Below, in pieces: positions 1 to 7,094 of a stretch of 46,975 nucleotides of DNA. The notes beneath the pieces are model-generated. The model saw only the letters and a program-made list of their open reading frames with translations, was not told the DNA's origin and ran no database searches. Each line of letters opens with the position of its first letter. The stretch's first letter is position 1. A program made the translations under genes and the position numbers. Source of the DNA: Lachnospiraceae bacterium (GTDB taxonomy: Bacteria > Bacillota > Clostridia > Lachnospirales > Lachnospiraceae); the NCBI GenBank assembly GCA_022799755.1, contig JAAWOU010000021.1:1-46975 (forward strand), written 5' to 3'.

Positions 1-152
1 TTATGTCCATTTTTCTCAAATTTCTTTTCCTGCACGATATTCAGTTGTCAATCTTCGGCTGGAATCTCATTCATTGAGATTCCGAGAAGTTATTTTTGTA
101 CAGTAATCTCTTTTTCTTTATCTGAGAGACAACATCCTTTCCTCCTTTTTAA

Positions 153-167
153 AACATAAATTATGTT
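153..167. promoter_or_regulatory. Palindromic operator candidate A
   Basis: AACATAAATTATGTT is a perfect 15-bp palindrome (7-1-7). It lies about 30-40 nt downstream of the predicted start of the leftward promoter at 201-229. A related 15-bp site stands at 441-455, and both are followed by a similar AT-rich flank (TATGTT, two variable bases, AAATT). The bound regulator is unknown. Confidence 0.4.
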
Positions 168-200
168 ACAAATTAACTTCGAAGCTCTTTTATGATTTTA

Positions 201-229
201 AGTATAGCACCGCCCTTGTGCAGAGTCAA
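201..229 (-). promoter_or_regulatory. Leftward sigma-A type promoter
   Basis: On the minus strand TTGACT (229-224) and TATACT (206-201) are separated by exactly 17 bp. Transcription would run left, through palindrome A and the strong ribosome binding site at 141-147, and out of the window. The gene it serves is not visible. Confidence 0.55.
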
Positions 230-440
230 TTATTAAAACATAATAATTGTTTGTATATTTTTTTGTGCATAGTATACAAAAGAAAAAATTTTTGAGCAAA
301 ACGGAAAATAAGCTTTTATCTATAGTGCATTTTGTATATGTTTTCAAGGAATATATGTGAAAAATTATGTGTAGATTTATGGCAGAGAATTTGGTATTAT
401 AGTAAAAAGCCTTTCTTTTCTGCTGTCACTTTTTATTTAT

Positions 441-455
441 AACATTTTTTATGTT
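441..455. promoter_or_regulatory. Palindromic operator candidate B
   Basis: AACAT, five T, ATGTT: the same outer arms and 15-bp length as the palindrome at 153-167. It lies about 150 bp upstream of the GH2 start and about 40 bp downstream of a possible -10 box (TATAGT, 398-403), so it could act as a roadblock operator for the GH2 gene. Confidence 0.35.
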
Positions 456-600
456 GTAAATTGTGATTCTTATGGCACTTATTGTCACAATACTATCGTA
501 AGAATCAACTGCGTGCCGAAAGCTCAGAGCCGCGGCATGGGGGCGATTTTGGCAGAAAGAAACGGCCTTTACAGGAATACGCAGAAAGCGAGGAAAAAGT

Positions 601-2403
601 ATGAGAAGGAGCGAATATCCAAGACCGCAGTTTGTCAGAAAGGAGTGGCTGTGCCTGAACGGAACCTGGGATTTTTCATTCGACGACCAAAATCTGGCCG
701 CCCCGGAGCACTGGGAGAGGGATTCCTGTCAGCTGGAGCGCAAGATAGAGGTTCCTTTCTGTTTTGAGAGCAGTCTCAGCGGCATCCGGGACACCTCCAT
801 ACACGACAGAGTCTTTTATAAGAGAAAATTCTCCGTCCCCGACAGCTGGCTGGGCAGACGTATCCTGCTCCATTTCGAGGCGGTGGACTACCAGTGCCGC
901 GTTTTCGTCAATGAGCGGCTCTGCGCGGAGCACAGGGGCGGAAACTGCGGATTCTGCGTGGATATCACGGATGAACTGCGGCCGGGCGAGCAGTCTCTGG
1001 CAGTGGCGGTCTACGACCCTGCCCGGGACGAGACCATCCCCAGGGGCAAGCAGTACTGGGAGGAGAAAAGCGCCAAAATCTGGTACACAAGGACCACCGG
1101 CATCTGGCAGAGCGTGTGGCTGGAGCCGGTAAGCGATTATCATATCACCCAGGTGCGGTTTACGCCGGACATTGATCATGACACCGTGCTTCTGGAGGCG
1201 GATTTCTCGGATTTTACATCGGAAATGTATCTGGAGACACAGATCAGCTTTCGGGGAGAACTGATCTGCCAGGATTGTTTCCTTGTGAACAACGGGCATA
1301 TCTTCCAGCGGGGCATCCATCTGGCCAAGGACCACATCTTTTACCGGGATGTCCACGACCCCTGCCGGTACTGGTCCCCGGAAAATCCCGCCCTGTACGA
1401 TGTGAAGCTATGCTTAAAAGTCTCCGGCCGGGAAACCGACCGGGCGGACAGTTATTTCGGCATGCGCAAAATCCATACGGAGAACGGCATCACCTATCTG
1501 AACAACAGGCCTTACTATTTTAAAATGGTGCTGGACCAGGGATACTGGAGGGACGGCATTTTGACGGCTCCTGACGACGAGGATTTCAAAACCGACATCC
1601 GGCTCATGAAAGAGATGGGCTTCAACGGCTGCCGCAAGCATCAAAAGGTAGAGGACGCGCGTTTTCTCTACCATGCAGATACCATGGGCCTCTTGGTCTG
1701 GGGCGAGATGGCCTCCCCCTGCCTGTATACGGACCAGGGTGTCCGGGACTATGCCGCGGAGTGGTTTGAAATCATCAAAAGAGATTACAACCACCCCTCC
1801 ATCGTGACTTGGGTGCTGTTCAACGAAAGCTGGGGACTGCCCAATCTTTGCCTGGACAGCCGTCAGCAGTGCCAGACCATGGGCATGTATTATCTGGTGA
1901 AGAGCCTGGATCCCACCAGGCTTGTCATCAGCAACGACGGGTGGGAGATGACCAAGAGCGATATCTGCGCCATCCATAATTATAACCACGGCTCCGGCGA
2001 CGAATCCGCAAAGCAGGACTTTTTTAAAAGCACCCTGCAGGAGAAGAATCTTCTTCTCTCCTGCACCCATGCCGGCCGCAGCGTGTACGCAAAAGGATAC
2101 TCCTACGGCGGCGAGCCGATCCTTGTGACGGAATGCGGCGGCATCAACTATCAATCGTCCCGGGCAGGGTCCTGGGGATACACCAGCGCAGACAGTGAGC
2201 AGGATTTTCTCAGCCAGTATGAACATGTCGTCCGCTCCGTTTTCGCCTCGGATCTGGTGTACGGCTTCTGCTATACGCAGCTGACGGATGTGGAGCAGGA
2301 AACCAACGGTCTGCTCACCTATGAGCGGACTCCCAAGTGCCAGCTGTCCAAGCTCCGCGCCATCAACGAATCCTACCGGCACAATATCGTCCTGAACGAT
2401 TAG
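601..2403 (+). CDS. Glycoside hydrolase family 2 protein (beta-galactosidase/beta-glucuronidase type)
   Basis: This 600-residue protein has the GH2 order: an N-terminal jelly-roll sugar-binding domain (about 1-175), an immunoglobulin-like domain (about 180-290) and a TIM barrel (about 295-590). The acid/base glutamate is visible as E409 in VLFNESWG and the nucleophile as E511 in ILVTECGGI, so the enzyme should be active. It has no signal peptide and probably cleaves imported oligosaccharides in the cytoplasm. It is short for lacZ and nearer in length to beta-glucuronidases, but the sequence does not settle the substrate. The ATG at 601 follows the purine-rich stretch GAGGAAAAAG. It converges on the ArsR/isomerase operon, and the neighbouring sugar isomerase suggests a shared catabolic role (inference). 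Confidence 0.88.
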   Translation: MRRSEYPRPQFVRKEWLCLNGTWDFSFDDQNLAAPEHWERDSCQLERKIEVPFCFESSLSGIRDTSIHDRVFYKRKFSVPDSWLGRRILLHFEAVDYQCRVFVNERLCAEHRGGNCGFCVDITDELRPGEQSLAVAVYDPARDETIPRGKQYWEEKSAKIWYTRTTGIWQSVWLEPVSDYHITQVRFTPDIDHDTVLLEADFSDFTSEMYLETQISFRGELICQDCFLVNNGHIFQRGIHLAKDHIFYRDVHDPCRYWSPENPALYDVKLCLKVSGRETDRADSYFGMRKIHTENGITYLNNRPYYFKMVLDQGYWRDGILTAPDDEDFKTDIRLMKEMGFNGCRKHQKVEDARFLYHADTMGLLVWGEMASPCLYTDQGVRDYAAEWFEIIKRDYNHPSIVTWVLFNESWGLPNLCLDSRQQCQTMGMYYLVKSLDPTRLVISNDGWEMTKSDICAIHNYNHGSGDESAKQDFFKSTLQEKNLLLSCTHAGRSVYAKGYSYGGEPILVTECGGINYQSSRAGSWGYTSADSEQDFLSQYEHVVRSVFASDLVYGFCYTQLTDVEQETNGLLTYERTPKCQLSKLRAINESYRHNIVLND

Positions 2404-2455
2404 CCGGATATCCGCGGCTTTCTCCGCCAGGAGTGCTCTCCCGGCCCCGAAGCGC

Positions 2456-2497
2456 AGCCGGGGACCGCACCTGCCCGCACAGGTATGGTCCCCGGCT
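2456..2497. terminator. Large GC-rich hairpin between convergent genes
   Basis: An 11-bp perfect stem (AGCCGGGGACC, 2456-2466, with its complement at 2487-2497) encloses a second small stem (ACCTG/CAGGT). It sits between the GH2 stop and the convergent ArsR stop. A T-run is missing, so its role as a bidirectional terminator is inferred from position. Confidence 0.5.
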
Positions 2498-2512
2498 TGC
2501 TTCAGCCCAATC

Positions 2513-3490
2513 TCACGGTGTCCGATTCTCCCGGTGTCCTGACTCCTCCTGGACTTTTACTTTCATCAGCAGCCCCTGTGCGTAATCGCCGAACTTCTCC
2601 CCGAATAAATTCATGCCCCCCGCATGGGCCGCGTCGGATCTGACGCCCAGCTTCAGGCTGATATAATTTCCCTGATTCAGCTCAAGGCTGTCCAGGGTGT
2701 GGTCGGAACATTTCACGTCGTTCTCATAGCAGCCCAGCCGATTGATCTTAATGACTTTATAGACGCCGTACTGTGTCAGGGTATCCCCCCACCACTCAGG
2801 ATTCAGGCGTCCCCTCCTCCCCCCGAAATCCCCCTTGGAGGCTATGATGTCCACCTCCCGACCGTTTACCCATACCGAGATATCCGAGGGCCAGTCGTTC
2901 TGATATCCGGGCGCCTCGGAACACACCTCAAAGGAAAAGGAAACCTCCTGAATCCTGGAATTGCGGAACACCGAATTGGAAAAGCGATACTCCAGATATC
3001 CTGTCTCAAACCACAAAAGCTGGGCTTCGCCCCGGTTCTGACAGTAAAAGCTGGACGCGTAATCCTCCACCCCCAGATACCCTCTCTCGCTGACAATCCC
3101 GCAGTTGCCCGATATCTCACAGTCGAAATAATTCCCGATGGGCATGGGGAACCGCAGTACCTTACTGCCATTTTGCTCAATTTTGTGTTCAAAAGCATTG
3201 ATGTAGATGTCCTCAAACGAAATGCCGCATACTTTCTGCGCCCCCCGCACGCCCGGCTTCTCATTCACCGATATCATGCCGGCCTCCTCCAAAACTTTCA
3301 CATGCAGGGCCGCGGAAGACTGGGGCAGCTTGAAAGCCGCGGCGATCTCACTGATATTGGCGGAATTTTCGATCAACAGCTTCAGGATTTCCAGACGCAC
3401 TTCGGACGATAGCGCCTTGCCTACCAGCGCCGTCCTCTCCAGATTGACCAAGTCCAGGGTTATCCTCTTTTTATTCGATTTCAAAACCAT
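2513..3490 (-). CDS. ArsR-type winged-helix regulator with large C-terminal domain
   Basis: About 325 residues. The first 100 form an ArsR-like winged helix (SSEVRLEILKLLIE, then SEIAAAFKLPQSSAALHVKVLEEAGMI as two shorter motifs), ending in a beta-wing. The remaining 220 residues are rich in aromatic and beta-forming segments (for example WFETGYLEYRF and SDISVWVNGREVD) and look like a beta-sandwich ligand domain; plain ArsR proteins are only about 100 residues. The start at 3490 is preferred because AGG sits four bases before it; an upstream in-frame ATG at 3505 has no ribosome binding site. It is the second gene of an operon, about 70 nt after the sugar isomerase, so it probably senses a sugar and controls this operon and perhaps the GH2 gene (inference). 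Confidence 0.75.
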   Translation of the reverse strand: MVLKSNKKRITLDLVNLERTALVGKALSSEVRLEILKLLIENSANISEIAAAFKLPQSSAALHVKVLEEAGMISVNEKPGVRGAQKVCGISFEDIYINAFEHKIEQNGSKVLRFPMPIGNYFDCEISGNCGIVSERGYLGVEDYASSFYCQNRGEAQLLWFETGYLEYRFSNSVFRNSRIQEVSFSFEVCSEAPGYQNDWPSDISVWVNGREVDIIASKGDFGGRRGRLNPEWWGDTLTQYGVYKVIKINRLGCYENDVKCSDHTLDSLELNQGNYISLKLGVRSDAAHAGGMNLFGEKFGDYAQGLLMKVKVQEESGHRENRTP

Positions 3491-3559
3491 TACCTGCTTT
3501 CTCATTCACTGGGGATATAGCAGGGCGGGAGCTTTCGCCCCCGCCCCTGATGCAAGACT

Positions 3560-5044
3560 TTACGCGAACGGATTCTCCGTAGGATACAGCACGCCCTTGG
3601 GCTGGTTGTAATTCAGATCCTCCACCGGCACGCCGATGTACTTGAACACCTCGTACAGAGCCTTTCCGAAATGGCCGAAAGCAACTGCGCCGTGATGAGG
3701 GTAATTCTTCTCGATCAGCACATGGCGGTAGAAACGCCCCATCTCCGGGATGGCGAACACGCCGATGCCACCAAAGGACTTGGTGGCCACGGGGAGCACC
3801 TCGCCCTGGGCGATGTAAGCCCGCAGCTTGTTGTCCGCGGTGGACTGCAGGCGGTAGAACGTGATGTCTCCGGGGATGATATCGCCCTCCAGCGTCCCCT
3901 GGGTCACTTCCTCGGGCAGGGTTCTGGCCATGATCATCTGGTACTTCATGCTGCAGGAAGACAGCTTCTTGGTATTGGTATTGCCGCAGTGGAAGCCCAT
4001 GAATGTATCGCAATGGGTGTAGGTAAATTTGCCCTGGATGGCATCCTCGTACATGTCGTCGGGCACGGTATTGTTGATGTCAAGCAGGGTCACGGCGTCC
4101 TCGCTGACGCAGGTGCCGATGAACTCGCTAAGGCAGCCGTAGATGTCCACCTCGCAGGACACGGGGATCCCCATGCCGGTGAGACGGCTGTTCACATAGC
4201 AGGGCACGAAGCCGAACTGGGTCTGGAATGCGGGCCAGCATTTTCCGGCGATGGCCACGTACTTGCGGTATCCCTTGTGGGCCTCAACCCAGTCAAGCAG
4301 CGTCAACTCGTACTGGGCCAGCTTGGGCAGAATCTCGGGCTTCTTGTTGCCTGCGCCCAGCTCCTCTTCCATCTCCTTTACCTTGGCCGGGATTCTCTCG
4401 TCCCCCTCGTGCTTCTTGAATGCCTCGAAGAGATCCAGCTCGGAGTTCTCCTCGATCTCCACGCCCAGGTTGTAGAGCTGCTTGATAGGCGCGTTGCATG
4501 CCAGGAAGTTCAGGGGCCTGGGGCCGAAAGAAATAATCTTTAAGCTGCTCAGTCCCACGATGGCTCTTGCGATGGGGATGAACTCATGGATCCTGTCGGC
4601 GCACTCGGCCGCGGTGCCCACGGGGTTCTCGGGGATGTAGGCTTTCACGTTGCGCAGCTTTAAGTTGTAGCTGGCGTTGAGCATGCCGCAGTAGGCGTCG
4701 CCCCTGCCGCCCACCAGGTCGTTCTGGCTCTCCTCGGCAGCCGCTATGTACATGGCAGGGCCGTCGAAATGCTTGGCCAAAAGGGTCTCCGAAATCTCGG
4801 GGCCGAAGTTTCCAAGGTATACGCACAGGGCGTTACAGCCGTTCTTCTTGATATCCTCCAGGGCCTGCACCATGTGGATCTCGCTCTCCACGATACAGAC
4901 GGGGCACTCGTAGACGGCGTCCGTGCCGTACTTGGCGGTATAGGCCTCCATCAGTGCCTTTCTTCTGTTCACGGACAGGCTCTCGGGGAAGCAGTCGCGG
5001 CTTACGGCCACGACGCCGATTTTAACTTGCGGCAAATTGTTCAT
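3560..5044 (-). CDS. L-fucose/L-arabinose isomerase family protein
   Basis: A 494-residue member of the COG2407 sugar isomerases, which convert an aldose to a ketose with a divalent metal. Likely metal ligands are E298 in CEVDIYG, D322 in LLDINN and H352 in GFHCGNT, in the order expected for the fold. The start at 5044 is chosen because AAGGAGGAG lies eight bases upstream; a longer frame to 5092 lacks a ribosome binding site and crosses the promoter region. It is cytoplasmic and first in an operon with the ArsR-type gene. Whether it acts on fucose, arabinose or another sugar cannot be read from the sequence; the arabinose/xylose enzymes elsewhere in the window favour a pentose or deoxyhexose route. 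Confidence 0.85.
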   Translation of the reverse strand: MNNLPQVKIGVVAVSRDCFPESLSVNRRKALMEAYTAKYGTDAVYECPVCIVESEIHMVQALEDIKKNGCNALCVYLGNFGPEISETLLAKHFDGPAMYIAAAEESQNDLVGGRGDAYCGMLNASYNLKLRNVKAYIPENPVGTAAECADRIHEFIPIARAIVGLSSLKIISFGPRPLNFLACNAPIKQLYNLGVEIEENSELDLFEAFKKHEGDERIPAKVKEMEEELGAGNKKPEILPKLAQYELTLLDWVEAHKGYRKYVAIAGKCWPAFQTQFGFVPCYVNSRLTGMGIPVSCEVDIYGCLSEFIGTCVSEDAVTLLDINNTVPDDMYEDAIQGKFTYTHCDTFMGFHCGNTNTKKLSSCSMKYQMIMARTLPEEVTQGTLEGDIIPGDITFYRLQSTADNKLRAYIAQGEVLPVATKSFGGIGVFAIPEMGRFYRHVLIEKNYPHHGAVAFGHFGKALYEVFKYIGVPVEDLNYNQPKGVLYPTENPFA

Positions 5045-5075
5045 GTGAATACTCCTCCTTCTATAATTGGTAATC

Positions 5076-5106
5076 GCAATTGATGATTGCATGTACTTAA
5101 ATTATA
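5076..5106 (-). promoter_or_regulatory. Promoter and operator candidate of the isomerase operon
   Basis: The minus strand shows TATAAT (5106-5101) with a weak -35 (TGGAAA, 5129-5124). Between it and the ribosome binding site lies a 15-bp palindrome, GCAAT-TGATG-ATTGC (5076-5090), in the place where a repressor would block transcription. The downstream ArsR-type protein is an obvious but untested candidate for binding it. Confidence 0.45.
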
Positions 5107-5204
5107 ACTGTTTTGCTCCTGTTTTTCCATAGCTTTTGCAAAATTTCCGGCTTATTTTGTCTCATTTCTCTCATGCTGTTTTCTTTTGCTCTGTTTTCTC
5201 CTTT

Positions 5205-5280
5205 CTGGCGTTTTTCTTATCTGTGTTTTCTTATCTGTTTTTCTTGTCTGTGTTTTCTTGTCTGCTTCTGTTTTTCTTAC
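5205..5280. repeat. Imperfect polypyrimidine direct repeats
   Basis: The plus strand repeats TTATCTGTGTTTTC-like units four to five times with small length changes (13-19 bp). The strand is almost purely pyrimidine. It lies between the isomerase promoter and the left 58-bp repeat and holds no gene; the open frames across it are low-complexity. Confidence 0.5.
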
Positions 5281-5288
5281 AACATTTT

Positions 5289-5346
5289 AACATATTGGGA
5301 CTTTGGTTTCACTATCTTTTATGAAAATGCGCCGGCGAAAGCTGGC
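5289..5346. repeat. Left copy of 58-bp direct repeat
   Basis: This 58-bp sequence recurs in the same orientation at 14235-14292 with only three substitutions. It ends in a small hairpin (GCCGGC, GAAA loop, GCTGGC) that the other copy keeps by G-U pairing. The two copies flank the AT-rich six-gene transport and signalling block exactly, with no gene of the block outside them. A nonconsensus short frame begins inside each copy (ATGAAAATGCGC) but diverges afterwards and has no ribosome binding site. Confidence 0.85.
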
Positions 5347-5414
5347 TGATCCCCCGATGGACATATCCAGTGAGATTGACTTTTCAACAATGCTTGAGCC
5401 CCTCTCCCAAGTAA

Positions 5415-5450
5415 GTCAAATACCCCACAGCAAGCCGTGGGGTATTTGAC
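5415..5450. terminator. Perfect 14-bp hairpin after the beta-helix gene
   Basis: GTCAAATACCCCAC (5415-5428) pairs perfectly with 5437-5450 across an 8-nt loop. It starts eight bases past the stop of the beta-helix gene, so it can stop minus-strand transcription, although no T-run follows. The strict symmetry also fits a dispersed palindromic element. Confidence 0.55.
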
Positions 5451-5457
5451 CAGTTCT

Positions 5458-7071
5458 TTAGTCTCTCTTCCATTCCTCTCCAGTAAAATAAAACTTAATG
5501 TGGCACAGGGTTTTGTTCTGTTCACCAATGGCATCGTCCAAAAGTATTTCATCAGCCACATGGTATTTATGGAAATAGGTTTTATTTCCGCGACCTAATC
5601 TATTGTTCTTTACAGCCACATTTGCACCTATGGTATTGTTCCTTGCATATGTATGTCCGGCGACATATGCCGCTGTGGCTAAGATGAACCGCTCCAGTCC
5701 GCTTACCTCATTCTCCTGAATCAGAACTTTATCAATGCTGTTACCAGCTGCCAGGATACTGAATTCTATATCTGCAGAATCTACAGGCACTACGCCACAT
5801 AGAGGATCATACCGGCCCTCTGTACTGGCAGCCATCAGTTGTATGGGATACAGGCAATTAACAAATGTATTCTTTTCAATCACTACATCGCGGATACTGC
5901 AGTTTGTGATGCTTGCCGGTTGCGGCGTATCCAGCATCGCATGTGTGGCTTCTATACAAATGCCCCTGTCCATCCCGCGGATTTCATTCTTCCTGATAAC
6001 CACATTTTCAACCTTATTATCATAAATTGCTGCAATGTTCCACTCAAGCCTGCCTCCGTTAATTCCAATTGCCTGGTTCGTCTCCCTCTTGTCAAATTCT
6101 GCCTGGCAGATATAGTTGTCTTCAATCACCATATTTCGCAGCACATTTCCATGGCACTCTCCCCCCCACATAACAGAAGAAGTTCCTGCGCCTATTGCCC
6201 CTAGGCACTGCCGGATTATATTGTGTCTCACCACTACATTTTCCATGACACAATCCACACCTGGACAGGCTGTACAAAATTGTAGCGAACAGTCGCCCAC
6301 ATGGTCAAATATGCAGTCCTCAACCCATATATCTTTCAGAACATTGTTGCGAAATACCCCTTTGCTTTCATAGGCAGGATCCCCTCGGCCGCTGCTCATA
6401 TTAGACATATCCACTGTGGAGAAAACCCATATGGACTGATCATTATCTCTTCCATGCCTGCCGCACGTTCTGTTTTTTCTAAACCGTACATTCCCCATGT
6501 AGAGATTTTCCAGCTTACTTCCGCCTTCCATGTCCAGACAAGCGCTCAATATTACCGGCATTGCCGCACCCGGATAAAAATCACAATCCTGGATGACAAT
6601 ATTTTCCACTCTGCAGTTGCTGACGATCCCCCCTGCTATGATATCATGTATGATATTGTCCTGAAAGGTACATCTGTTGATGGCAATCCGGTCCATATCT
6701 GTTTCTGCTGCCAGGAACACTGCCTTGTTGAATCCCCTGAAATTGGTGTTCTCTATGGTTATATCCCCCCGCTTGATGCAGATACCATCTGCGCTTTTAT
6801 TCTGCGTCTGCAGCCAAAAGCCGTTTCCATCTATTTTCAGCGGATATTTTTCTGTTCCTCCCCGGATGATCAGCCTTTCTTTCAGGGTGATATCTTGACA
6901 AAAAAGAACTATATTCTCTTTCATCTCATCATCCTCTTCTATCTGTTCCATTTGCTGAGCTGTCAGTTGCCCCTCATCCAGAGTTCCCTCCAGGTATTCC
7001 AGTGCCTCTCTCAGGGAAAGACCACCCCCATCCCTTACGTCACAGGGATTGTTTACTTTGATTTTTTTCAT
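5458..7071 (-). CDS. Right-handed parallel beta-helix repeat protein, no signal peptide
   Basis: A 537-residue protein made of short strand repeats of the type xNVxIxxNxI, for example MVIEDNYICQ, VVIRKNEIRG and VVIEKNTFVN, from about residue 75 to 500. Such folds occur in polysaccharide lyases, epimerases and related glycan enzymes. The N-terminus contains DVRDGGGLSLREAL, resembling the entry motif seen in secreted beta-helix proteins, yet neither a signal peptide nor a lipobox precedes it. The ATG at 7071 has GGAAG eight bases upstream. It is the last gene of the transporter operon, 23 nt after the solute-binding protein, so it probably processes the imported ligand or acts with it. No catalytic residues could be assigned. 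Confidence 0.75.
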   Translation of the reverse strand: MKKIKVNNPCDVRDGGGLSLREALEYLEGTLDEGQLTAQQMEQIEEDDEMKENIVLFCQDITLKERLIIRGGTEKYPLKIDGNGFWLQTQNKSADGICIKRGDITIENTNFRGFNKAVFLAAETDMDRIAINRCTFQDNIIHDIIAGGIVSNCRVENIVIQDCDFYPGAAMPVILSACLDMEGGSKLENLYMGNVRFRKNRTCGRHGRDNDQSIWVFSTVDMSNMSSGRGDPAYESKGVFRNNVLKDIWVEDCIFDHVGDCSLQFCTACPGVDCVMENVVVRHNIIRQCLGAIGAGTSSVMWGGECHGNVLRNMVIEDNYICQAEFDKRETNQAIGINGGRLEWNIAAIYDNKVENVVIRKNEIRGMDRGICIEATHAMLDTPQPASITNCSIRDVVIEKNTFVNCLYPIQLMAASTEGRYDPLCGVVPVDSADIEFSILAAGNSIDKVLIQENEVSGLERFILATAAYVAGHTYARNNTIGANVAVKNNRLGRGNKTYFHKYHVADEILLDDAIGEQNKTLCHIKFYFTGEEWKRD

Positions 7072-7094
7072 TTACATGCTTCCTGCTTTCTCGT

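Larger units (their letters stand above)
1..600. other. Intergenic region with divergent control signals at the left edge
   Basis: No convincing gene lies here. The minus strand carries a good promoter (201-229), then a strong Shine-Dalgarno (AAGGAGG, 141-147) and an ATG at 135, but the frame stops after five codons (MLSLR, 118-135), so this is either a leader peptide or a broken gene start. A perfect 9-bp inverted repeat with a 5-nt loop lies at 61-83, without a T-run on its minus side. Two 15-bp palindromes (153-167 and 441-455) and an inverted repeat (465-472 with 499-506) are the other visible structures. A TATAGT at 398-403 could be the -10 box of the rightward GH2 gene, but no good -35 precedes it. 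Confidence 0.5.

Noticed and set aside
61..83. Inverted repeat as a Rho-independent terminator
   Set aside because: A 9-bp stem is clear, but on the minus strand no T-run follows, and on the plus strand no gene ends before it within the window.
1414..2382. 322-codon minus-strand frame
   Set aside because: Antisense to the GH2 barrel, whose two catalytic glutamates are present on the plus strand.
3671..4543. 290-codon plus-strand frame
   Set aside because: Antisense shadow of the sugar isomerase, rich in His/Gly/Leu without a fold pattern.
5113..5349. 78-residue hydrophobic open frame
   Set aside because: It runs over the polypyrimidine repeat and the 58-bp repeat; the Phe/Leu/Cys content follows from the base composition and no ribosome binding site is present.
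5321..5449. 42-codon frame starting inside the left 58-bp repeat
   Set aside because: It has no ribosome binding site, and the frame in the right copy diverges right after the repeat, so the similarity is at DNA level.
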